A stretch of 33,786 nucleotides of DNA from Chlorobiota bacterium. Lineage in GTDB: Bacteria > Bacteroidota > Bacteroidia > Bacteroidales > F082. The stretch is from NCBI GenBank assembly GCA_030618545.1, contig JAUXDH010000009.1:1-33786 (forward strand), in the 5' to 3' direction. The translations under genes and the position numbers were made by a program. The notes under the pieces were generated by a model. The model was not told the origin of the DNA and made no database searches. It saw only the letters and a program-made list of their open reading frames with translations. Shown here piece after piece: positions 26,249-33,786 of the stretch (position 1 is the first letter of the stretch; every line of letters begins with the position of its first letter).

Positions 26249-27169
26249 TTAATTCACCTTAAAGGTTGTATCACCCTCTTCAATGAATGCAATAATCTGA
26301 CGGGCTGCTGCAATTCCTGCATTGATATTTGCTTCGGCAGTCTGTGCTCCCATCTTTTTTGGTGTAAAAAATACACGCGCCGGAAAGGCTTCTTTTAATT
26401 CCTCCGCATTTCCGGGCGCAATATCCGATAAATATTTGAATTCGCTGGAGTCTTCAAGGATTTTTTTCAAGTCTTCCTCGTTGATAACTTCCTTTCTTGC
26501 AGTATTTACAAGCGTTGCGGCACCGCTCAATTTTGACATTAAGTCGTAATTGATCGATTCCTTTGTGTGTTCATTTGCAGGAATGTGCAAACTAATGTAA
26601 TCGCAAAGTCCATACATTTCTTCTGCAGTCCCGCAAACAACTACGCCGTCATTCTCCATTGTTTCATTAGGAATAAATGGATCGAAGGCAAAAACCTCCA
26701 TGCCAAATCCTTTTGCTATTCTTGCCACATGCCTGCCTACATTACCGTATGCATGGATACCAAGCTTCTTGCCATACAATTCGGAACCGGAGGTTCCATT
26801 GAATTGGCTGCGTGCCTGATAAACCATCAATCCAAGGGCTAACTCGGCAACTGCATTGGAATTCTGACCCGGAGTGTTCATCACTACCACTTCATTGGCT
26901 GTTGCCGATGGCAGATCAACATTGTCAAATCCTGCTCCCGCACGGACAACTATCTTCAGGTTTGGTGCAGCCCCAATTACTTCCGGCGTAACCTTATCAC
27001 TACGTACGATTAGCGCTTCAGCGTCTTTAACGGCTGCGACAAAATCATCCTGACTTCCATATTTTTCAAAAAAGTTGCATTCGTATCCAGCCTTATTAAA
27101 AACTGCCTGAATAGCCTCTACAGCTTTAGGAGCAAAAGGTTTTACTGTGGCGACCAATACTTTTGTCAT
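26249..27169 (-). CDS. serA: D-3-phosphoglycerate dehydrogenase
   Basis: VRAGAGFDNVDLPSATANEVVVMNTPGQNSNAVAELALG; GKKLGIHAYGNVGRHVARIAKGFGMEVFAFDPF; adjacent to serC. Confidence 0.92.
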   Translation of the reverse strand: MTKVLVATVKPFAPKAVEAIQAVFNKAGYECNFFEKYGSQDDFVAAVKDAEALIVRSDKVTPEVIGAAPNLKIVVRAGAGFDNVDLPSATANEVVVMNTPGQNSNAVAELALGLMVYQARSQFNGTSGSELYGKKLGIHAYGNVGRHVARIAKGFGMEVFAFDPFIPNETMENDGVVVCGTAEEMYGLCDYISLHIPANEHTKESINYDLMSKLSGAATLVNTARKEVINEEDLKKILEDSSEFKYLSDIAPGNAEELKEAFPARVFFTPKKMGAQTAEANINAGIAAARQIIAFIEEGDTTFKVN

Positions 27170-27200
27170 CTGAATTTATTTTTGGTTTTTGATAATTTGA

Positions 27201-28274
27201 TTAGGCATTCGATTTTTCAAACTCCTGCATGGTTTTCACAAGAGCCTGAACACTTTCAACAGGCAGGGCATTGTATGTAGATGCCCTGAACCCACCAACT
27301 GAACGATGTCCTTTGATGCCGATCATTCCATTACTGCTTGCAAAGTCAAAGAATGGTTTTTCAAGTTCCTGGAATCCGTCTTTCATGACAAAACAAATAT
27401 TCATTAAAGATCTGTCTTCATCACTTTCCACAGTAGACCTGAATAAACTGTTCCTGTCAATCTCGTCATAAAGTAATCCTGCCTTGTGGATGTTGGTTTT
27501 CTGCATCTCTGGTATGCCTCCATTGTCTTTAAGCCAATTTAGTGTTTGTACGGCGGCAAAAACAGACAGTACCGGTGGTGTGTTAAACATGCTTCCCTTA
27601 TCAATATGGGTTTGGTAGTTTAACATTGTCGGAATATACCTTTCAGCTTTACCAAGAATATCGTTTTTCACAATTGCAAAAGTTACACCTGCAGGTGCAA
27701 GATTTTTCTGGGCTCCTCCATAAATAATGGCATATTTCGAAATATCAACCGGACGGCTGAATATATCTGAAGACATATCAGCAACGAGGGGAACCGGAGA
27801 GTCCATATCATATTTGATCTCAGTTCCGTAAATGGTATTGTTGGTAGTAATGTGAAAATAATCCGCGTCTTCAGGAATGGAGTAGTTCTTTGGGATGTAA
27901 TTGAATAACTTATCCTCAGATGAAGCCACAACATCTACCTCACCAAAACTTTGCGCTTCCTTGATGGCTTTTTTCGACCAGGCTCCGGTATTCAGGTATG
28001 CAGCTTTCTTTTTGAACAGATTGAAGGGCACCATAGCGAATTGTGTGCTGGCGCCGCCTCCTACAAATATTACAGAATAGCCGTCTGGAATATTCAATAA
28101 ATCTTTAAACAACTGTTGGGCTTCATCCATCACAGCGACAAATTCCTTGCTTCGGTGTGATACTTCCATCACTGAAAGACCCGTACCGGCAAATTCCCTT
28201 ACCGCTTCAGCGGTTTTTTCGATAGTGTATTCCGGCAGAATCGATGGGCCGGCGTAGAAATTATGTTTTTTCAT
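27201..28274 (-). CDS. serC: Phosphoserine aminotransferase
   Basis: [24 protein letters not shown]...[11 protein letters not shown]...[20 protein letters not shown]. Confidence 0.97.
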   Translation of the reverse strand: MKKHNFYAGPSILPEYTIEKTAEAVREFAGTGLSVMEVSHRSKEFVAVMDEAQQLFKDLLNIPDGYSVIFVGGGASTQFAMVPFNLFKKKAAYLNTGAWSKKAIKEAQSFGEVDVVASSEDKLFNYIPKNYSIPEDADYFHITTNNTIYGTEIKYDMDSPVPLVADMSSDIFSRPVDISKYAIIYGGAQKNLAPAGVTFAIVKNDILGKAERYIPTMLNYQTHIDKGSMFNTPPVLSVFAAVQTLNWLKDNGGIPEMQKTNIHKAGLLYDEIDRNSLFRSTVESDEDRSLMNICFVMKDGFQELEKPFFDFASSNGMIGIKGHRSVGGFRASTYNALPVESVQALVKTMQEFEKSNA

Positions 28275-28305
28275 TTGTTTGATTGATACGTTTTTACAAG
28301 CGTGA

Positions 28306-28313
28306 CAAAAGTA
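28306..28313 (-). promoter_or_regulatory. Candidate -7 box TACTTTTG for serC
   Basis: TAnnTTTG match upstream of the serC ATG. Confidence 0.5.
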
Positions 28314-28397
28314 ATAATTTTACCTTGTTGAGACGTTAATTTCTTAATTTAAATTCATTCTAGAACAACTGCTAATGCGGTCTTCCTGCAATGTGTT

Positions 28398-28428
28398 TTT
28401 GACCACTGAAAGACTTCGTTTACTTTTG
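28398..28428 (+). promoter_or_regulatory. Candidate Bacteroidota sigma promoter TTTG-N19-TACTTTTG for the acyl-CoA reductase gene
   Basis: TTTG 28398-28401, TACTTTTG 28421-28428, ATG at 28433. Confidence 0.7.
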
Positions 28429-28432
28429 CAGC

Positions 28433-29506
28433 ATGATCAGTTTAGAAAAGAGGATAGAGGCATTTGTTAAAACGGGCGGTATACTTCGTAAAACAGCAAA
28501 TCAAAATCTGGCTTTGTCTGCTGAAAGCGCATATCAGAAGCCAGCAGCTCAGCTTGAAAAACTTATTGTTGAAGCCCACCATTATAATGGTTGGTTCACC
28601 GGGGAGATGGTAAGACATATGATTCTGGCAATAGGTGAAAGTTTGCATGAAGAGAATGTGGATACCTGGCTTGCACCCTATCTGTCGATGTTTGATCATC
28701 AAGTACAACAAAAAACAATTGCTGTCGTCATGGCCGGGAATATTCCTGCTGTAGGATTTCATGACTTTCTCTCGGTTTTGATGTCCGGCCATAAACTGAT
28801 CGCCAGGCTGTCTTCGGATGATGATAAATTGCTGCCCGCTATTGCGGACATTCTTGTCGCGATAGAACCGGAATTTGAGGAATTGATCACATTCGAAGAT
28901 GGAAAGCTAAACGGATTTGACGCTGTCATCGCAACAGGCAGCGACAATACTGCCCGGTATTTTGAATACTATTTTGGAAAGTATCCTCATGTCATTCGCA
29001 AAAACAGGAATGGTGTCGCTGTTCTTAACGGAGATGAAAGTAAGGAGGATTTAAACTGTCTTGCTGATGACATATTTCTCTATTTCGGATTGGGATGCAG
29101 AAATGTTTCCAGGATTTTTGTTCCATTGAAATATGACTTTCAAAAGCTTCTCAGTGTAATTGAAAAACGAAATGGAATACTTGAAAACAGTAAATATTTC
29201 AACAATTACGAATATAACAAGGCCATCTACCTAATTAATAAAACCGGTCATTTCGATTCAGCTAACTTGCTGCTGGTTCAGAATGAACAAATTGCTTCAC
29301 CGGTAAGTGTTTTAAATTATGAGTATTACAGTGATTTACACCTGCTCGAAAAAACACTGGAAGCCAGAGAAATGGAAATACAATGTGTTGTTTCTAATGA
29401 AGGCCGCTTAAAAAAGGTCATCCCGTTTGGAAGTACCCAGCAACCCAAACTCTGGGACTATGCAGATGACGTGGATACCATGCGGTTTTTATTAAAGCTT
29501 GATTAA
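28433..29506 (+). CDS. LuxC-family acyl-CoA reductase
   Basis: VVMAGNIPAVGFHDFLSVLMSGHKLIARLSSDDDKLLP...FDAVIATGSDNTARYFEYYFGKYPHVIRKNRNGVAVLNGDES. Confidence 0.85.
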   Translation: MISLEKRIEAFVKTGGILRKTANQNLALSAESAYQKPAAQLEKLIVEAHHYNGWFTGEMVRHMILAIGESLHEENVDTWLAPYLSMFDHQVQQKTIAVVMAGNIPAVGFHDFLSVLMSGHKLIARLSSDDDKLLPAIADILVAIEPEFEELITFEDGKLNGFDAVIATGSDNTARYFEYYFGKYPHVIRKNRNGVAVLNGDESKEDLNCLADDIFLYFGLGCRNVSRIFVPLKYDFQKLLSVIEKRNGILENSKYFNNYEYNKAIYLINKTGHFDSANLLLVQNEQIASPVSVLNYEYYSDLHLLEKTLEAREMEIQCVVSNEGRLKKVIPFGSTQQPKLWDYADDVDTMRFLLKLD

Positions 29507-29578
29507 TATTGAATTAACCTGTTTCAGGAAGTCAATATTAAATCAGCTTTTTCATAAAAATTATTTTTTTTTGAATCG

Positions 29579-29610
29579 TTTGGATATTTAACTGAAACCT
29601 AATACTTTTG
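29579..29610 (+). promoter_or_regulatory. Candidate promoter TTTG-N20-TACTTTTG for rpmE2
   Basis: TTTG 29579-29582; TACTTTTG 29603-29610; ATG at 29645. Confidence 0.65.
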
Positions 29611-29644
29611 CACCGCGAAATTGAACCCTGAAAATAAAGATAAA

Positions 29645-29911
29645 ATGAGGAAAGATATTCATCCTAAGAATTACAGACTGGTTGTTTTTAAAGACATTTC
29701 AAACGATTATGCCTTTCTTACACGCTCAACTGTTAACACGAAGGAAACTATTGAATGGGAAGACGGAAAAGAATATCCGCTGGTGAAACTGGAGATTTCA
29801 CATACTTCTCACCCCTTCTTCACCGGAAAAATGAAACTTGTTGATACAGCCGGTCGTGTTGATAAATTCAAAAGCAGGTATAAGAAACATTTCGATAAGA
29901 AAACCAAGTAG
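29645..29911 (+). CDS. rpmE2: Type B 50S ribosomal protein L31
   Basis: [79 protein letters not shown]; no Zn-binding Cys. Confidence 0.95.
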   Translation: MRKDIHPKNYRLVVFKDISNDYAFLTRSTVNTKETIEWEDGKEYPLVKLEISHTSHPFFTGKMKLVDTAGRVDKFKSRYKKHFDKKTK

Positions 29912-29930
29912 CATCATTTATACACGCAAC

Positions 29931-29962
29931 AACCCCTGTCATATCGGCAGGGGTTTTTTTTT
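29931..29962 (+). terminator. Intrinsic terminator after rpmE2
   Basis: AACCCCTG tcatatcgg CAGGGGTT followed by T's. Confidence 0.92.
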
Positions 29963-29986
29963 GACTTTGAATGAGATACATATTCG

Positions 29987-29994
29987 TACATTTG
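29987..29994 (+). promoter_or_regulatory. Candidate -7 box TACATTTG for the GlmU-like gene
   Basis: TAnnTTTG match 31 nt before ATG at 30026, with TTTG at 29966-29969. Confidence 0.5.
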
Positions 29995-30025
29995 CCTTCA
30001 TAGTTAAATCCACAAACTACATTAA

Positions 30026-31207
30026 ATGAACTGTATCCTTTTTGACGACAACCATCGATCAAACCTTCTTCCTCTTGTTTTTACCCGTCCTGTTGCTGAC
30101 ATCAGGATTGGAATTCTTACCATTCGGGAAAAATGGGAAAAATACCTTGGCGTTAAAACCTCCAGCCTGACTGATGGATATCTGAGTGTGAAGTATTCTT
30201 CAACGGTGGAGGACGACAATTTATTGATTAATGGAGCCGTTCTTCCTGACAAGAACCTCGTGAACCGCATCAAGTCACTCACCCCCGGAGAAGTGATAGT
30301 GAAGGAGGACTTTGTGGTTGCCATGAGAATCGGGAAAGATGAGTTGAATTATGCTGAAATAATTAATGCTTCCGAAGGAATCATCCTTGAGGATGATATC
30401 GTGAAAGTGAAGAATACCTGGGATATCTTTTCAATGAATGGGCAGTCCATCAGGGATGATTTCAGGTTGCTGACGAACAACAGGGAATCAGCGCCGCTAA
30501 GCCATACAAACAATGTTCTGGGTGATCGGGAATTTATATTCCTTGAAGATGGCGCGGAAGTGGAGTACGCCTATCTCAACACCAATAATGGGCCAATTTA
30601 TATTGGCAAGGATGCCATCGTAATGGAAGGCGCCAAGATACGCGGTCCATTTGCCCTGGGCAAAGAGTCAGTTGTAAAAATGGATGCAAAGATATACAGC
30701 GATACCACTGTTGGGCCACACTCCAAGGTAGGAGGGGAGGTGCAGAATTCAGTGATATTCGGTTACACTAACAAAGGACATGACGGTTACCTGGGTAACG
30801 CGGTACTTGGTGAATGGTGCAATATTGGCGCCGACACCAATAATTCTAACCTGAAAAATACCTACGATATTGTGAAGCTTTGGTCTTACCCGGAAAAGCG
30901 ATATGTGAAAACCGGTTTGCAATTCTGTGGAATGATCATGGGTGATCACTCTAAGACAGGTATCAACACTATGTTCAATACGGGTACTGTGGTGGGTGTG
31001 TCATGCAATTTGTATGGCGCAGGTTTTCAGCGCAACTTCATCCCATCTTTCAGTTGGGGCAGTCCTGCGGGACTAAAAGAATATAACCTGAAAAAAGCAT
31101 GTGAAGTTGCTAAAACTGTGATGGATCGCAGGGGAATTGAATTTGACAGTGTTGAAGAAGATATATTCACAGAAGTCCTGAAGCTTTCTGATGGTGAGCG
31201 GAGGTAA
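30026..31207 (+). CDS. GlmU-like putative sugar nucleotidyltransferase / acyltransferase (alternative bacterial GlmU family)
   Basis: MNCILFDDNHRSNLLPLVFTRPVADIRIGILTIREKWEKYLG...; left-handed beta-helix C-terminus GNAVLGEWCNIGADTNNSNLKNTYDIVKLW. Confidence 0.85.
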   Translation: MNCILFDDNHRSNLLPLVFTRPVADIRIGILTIREKWEKYLGVKTSSLTDGYLSVKYSSTVEDDNLLINGAVLPDKNLVNRIKSLTPGEVIVKEDFVVAMRIGKDELNYAEIINASEGIILEDDIVKVKNTWDIFSMNGQSIRDDFRLLTNNRESAPLSHTNNVLGDREFIFLEDGAEVEYAYLNTNNGPIYIGKDAIVMEGAKIRGPFALGKESVVKMDAKIYSDTTVGPHSKVGGEVQNSVIFGYTNKGHDGYLGNAVLGEWCNIGADTNNSNLKNTYDIVKLWSYPEKRYVKTGLQFCGMIMGDHSKTGINTMFNTGTVVGVSCNLYGAGFQRNFIPSFSWGSPAGLKEYNLKKACEVAKTVMDRRGIEFDSVEEDIFTEVLKLSDGERR

Positions 31208-31402
31208 ATAAAAGCATCCCAAAACTATTTGACGGCTGAATTCGATTGGCACATGTTTTGAAACAATCGGTGTTTAATTTTAAAAATCAGGTTAGTAAGA
31301 CGCTGTTTCAGCTTAATCACTTTCTAACCAAATAAATAGATAATTGTTGTGTTTGCAGCGTAAAGCGCTCACTGACAATTTGTCGTCTAAAGCGGAGTAG
31401 AT

Positions 31403-33786
31403 ATGGAAGATATGTTTGCATTGACGGATATAATGGACGCGGAAACGGAATTTTTCCCTTTGCTGTCATCGGAAGATGAGGAATTGATGTATGCTGAGGA
31501 AGTTCCTGATGAGCTTCCAATACTTCCATTACGCAACACCGTTCTTTTTCCCGGTGTAGTTATACCCATTACTGTTGGTCGCGACAAGTCGATTACCCTG
31601 ATTAAAGACTCGTACAAAGGTGATCGTGTAATTGGTGTGGTTGCCCAGAAGGACGCCGAAGTAGAAGATCCAAAGGAAATAGATCTCCATAGAATCGGAA
31701 CTGTTGCCAGGCTGATTAAGATACTTCAGATGCCGGATGGCAACACCACTGCCATTATCCAGGGTAAAAAACGCTTCGAGGTGGTTGACATGTCTCAGGA
31801 AGAGCCTTATTTTAAAGCCAAGGTCAAAGGATTTGACCAGGAAAATGTCTTCCCGGAAAACAAGATGTTCGATGCGCTGATCTCTTCGGTTAAAGATCTC
31901 AATATCCAGATCATAAATAAATCACCGGCCATTCCCAAAGAAGCGGCCTTCGCCATCAATAATATTGAAAGCCCGGTTTTCCTGGTCAACTTTATTTCTT
32001 CCAACCTGAAGGTGGGCAATGACATGAAACAGCAACTGCTGGAGATGACGAATATGGAGATCAAGGGCAAGAAGGTTCTTGAACTTCTGACAAAAGACCT
32101 TCAGATGCTGGATCTGAAACAAGACATACAGCAAAAGGTAAAAGTGGACATGGATAAGCAGCAACGCGACTTTCTGCTTAACCAACAATTAAAAACTATA
32201 CAGGAAGAATTGGGCGGTGGCCCCCATGACCAGGAAATAAAGGAACTTCATGAGAAAGCTGCGGCGAAAAAATGGACAAAAGAAGTAGCTGAAACTTTCG
32301 GAAATGAAATGGCGAAACTTCGGCGCATGAATCCTTCTGCTGCTGAGTATTCCATACAAATGAATTACCTGGAACTATTGGTTGAACTGCCGTGGGAGGA
32401 TTTTACAAAGGATAACCTTGACCTGAGTCATGCCAAAAAAGTTCTGGATGACGACCATTACGGCCTCGATAAAATAAAAGACCGCATCATTGAATACCTG
32501 GCGGTGCTGAAGCTAAAGAATGACATGAAGGCGCCTATCCTTTGCTTTGTTGGCCCTCCGGGAGTGGGCAAAACATCGCTTGGAAAATCAATCGCCAGGG
32601 CTTTGGGACGCAAGTATATCAGGATGTCTCTGGGTGGTGTTCGCGATGAGGCAGAACTGCGTGGCCATCGTAAAACTTACATTGGAGCCATGCCGGGAAG
32701 GATCATCCAGAGTCTTAAAAAAATCAACTCGTCCAACCCTGTCTTTATGCTCGATGAAGTAGATAAGGTAAGCGGTAGCACTTTTACCGGCGATCCCCAG
32801 GCTGCATTGCTGGAGATCCTGGATCCGGAACAGAACAATTCCTTTTACGATAATTACCTCGAGATTGAATATGATCTGTCAAAGATCATGTTCATCGCCA
32901 CGGCCAATACCCTCTCCTCTGTCCATCCTGCTCTGCGCGATCGCATGGAAGTGATCGACCTGAGCGGCTACCTGCTTGAGGAAAAGATAGAGATAGCAAA
33001 GAGGCATCTTATTCCCAAGCAACTTGGTGAACACGGTGTGAAGAAAAGCCAGGTAAGGTTTAGCAAAAAGGTACTGGAAAAGATTATCGATGATTATACC
33101 CGTGAAGCGGGAGTGAGAACCCTTGAGAAAAGGATTGCCAAAGTGATCAGGAACAGGGCGCGGTATATTGCTATGGAAGAAGAGTACAACAGTAGAATCG
33201 ATGTGACTGACATGGATGATATCCTGGGAGTGCCACGATACCAGAAAGACAAAGACATCAGCAATGATGTAGCCGGTGTGGTAACAGGGTTGGCCTGGAC
33301 TGCTGTTGGTGGTGAGATACTCTTCATCGAGGTTAGCCTTAGCAAAGGAAAAGGCAATCTAAAATTGACTGGCAACCTGGGCGATGTGATGAAAGAGTCA
33401 GCCAGCATTGCTTATGAATACCTGAAAGCACATTCCAACCTGCTAGGTTTAGACCCCGATGTTTTTGAAAAATGGAATGTGCATGTTCACGTTCCTGAAG
33501 GGGCTACACCCAAAGACGGTCCCTCTGCCGGAATTACCATGCTGACTGCCCTGGCTTCGGCATTCACGCAACGGAAAGTCAGAAGTAAGATGGCCATGAC
33601 TGGTGAGATTACGCTTCGGGGGAAGATCACTCCCGTTGGCGGTATCAAGGAAAAGATCCTCGCTGCCAAAAGAGCCAGGATCAAGGATATCCTTATTTCC
33701 AAAGAAAACCAGAAAGACATTGGTGAGATCAATAAAGACTTTATCAAAGGCCTCAATTTTGTTTATGTTGACAACATGATGGAAGC
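31403..33786 (+). CDS. lon: ATP-dependent protease La (Lon), partial (runs off window)
   Basis: ATG at 31403: [109 protein letters not shown]; catalytic-Ser motif PKDGPSAG. Confidence 0.97.
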   Translation, partial: MEDMFALTDIMDAETEFFPLLSSEDEELMYAEEVPDELPILPLRNTVLFPGVVIPITVGRDKSITLIKDSYKGDRVIGVVAQKDAEVEDPKEIDLHRIGTVARLIKILQMPDGNTTAIIQGKKRFEVVDMSQEEPYFKAKVKGFDQENVFPENKMFDALISSVKDLNIQIINKSPAIPKEAAFAINNIESPVFLVNFISSNLKVGNDMKQQLLEMTNMEIKGKKVLELLTKDLQMLDLKQDIQQKVKVDMDKQQRDFLLNQQLKTIQEELGGGPHDQEIKELHEKAAAKKWTKEVAETFGNEMAKLRRMNPSAAEYSIQMNYLELLVELPWEDFTKDNLDLSHAKKVLDDDHYGLDKIKDRIIEYLAVLKLKNDMKAPILCFVGPPGVGKTSLGKSIARALGRKYIRMSLGGVRDEAELRGHRKTYIGAMPGRIIQSLKKINSSNPVFMLDEVDKVSGSTFTGDPQAALLEILDPEQNNSFYDNYLEIEYDLSKIMFIATANTLSSVHPALRDRMEVIDLSGYLLEEKIEIAKRHLIPKQLGEHGVKKSQVRFSKKVLEKIIDDYTREAGVRTLEKRIAKVIRNRARYIAMEEEYNSRIDVTDMDDILGVPRYQKDKDISNDVAGVVTGLAWTAVGGEILFIEVSLSKGKGNLKLTGNLGDVMKESASIAYEYLKAHSNLLGLDPDVFEKWNVHVHVPEGATPKDGPSAGITMLTALASAFTQRKVRSKMAMTGEITLRGKITPVGGIKEKILAAKRARIKDILISKENQKDIGEINKDFIKGLNFVYVDNMME

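Noticed and set aside
1-33786. Dedicated defence system, prophage, CRISPR-Cas or retron
   Set aside because: No cas, phage structural, restriction or reverse-transcriptase frames were seen. The AlbA_2 protein at the left edge alone is not enough to claim a defence role.
1-33786. tRNA or rRNA genes
   Set aside because: No convincing cloverleaf or rRNA sequence was recognised by eye; a tRNAscan/Infernal run would be decisive.

Overview
The window looks like Bacteroidota (probably Bacteroidales-type) chromosome. Support comes from T9SS sorting domains, TAnnTTTG -7 promoter boxes, type B L31 and an alternative GlmU-like protein. From the left, mostly on the minus strand, it holds a de novo pyrimidine / carbamoyl-phosphate cluster (COG2403 GTPase, carA, a four-helix-bundle ORF, carB, DUF4136 lipoprotein, pyrB, pyrI, AlbA_2-type protein). 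Next come argS, an IS200/RAYT-like transposase embedded in a 777-bp-period duplication of hairpin-rich DNA, a DUF5916-like outer-membrane protein, an ECF sigma / anti-sigma / lipoprotein operon, a DUF1028 T9SS protein, RidA and two tandem MacB-like permeases. The right part has a DUF2007-UspA fusion, DUF1015, a second four-helix-bundle protein, serA, serC, a LuxC-like acyl-CoA reductase, rpmE2, a GlmU-like protein and a partial lon. The most interesting signals are: (1) near-identical intrinsic terminators 16-23 nt upstream of both pyrB and carA, each preceded by a short leader ORF, resembling a translation-coupled pyrimidine attenuator pair; (2) a four-helix-bundle (23S-IVS protein family) gene inserted between carA and carB and bracketed by diverged GTATAAGG-rich direct repeats; (3) the IS200/RAYT locus with arrays of non-identical short hairpins duplicated on both sides. 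Coordinates and translations were read by eye plus the ORF track. No database search or folding was run.
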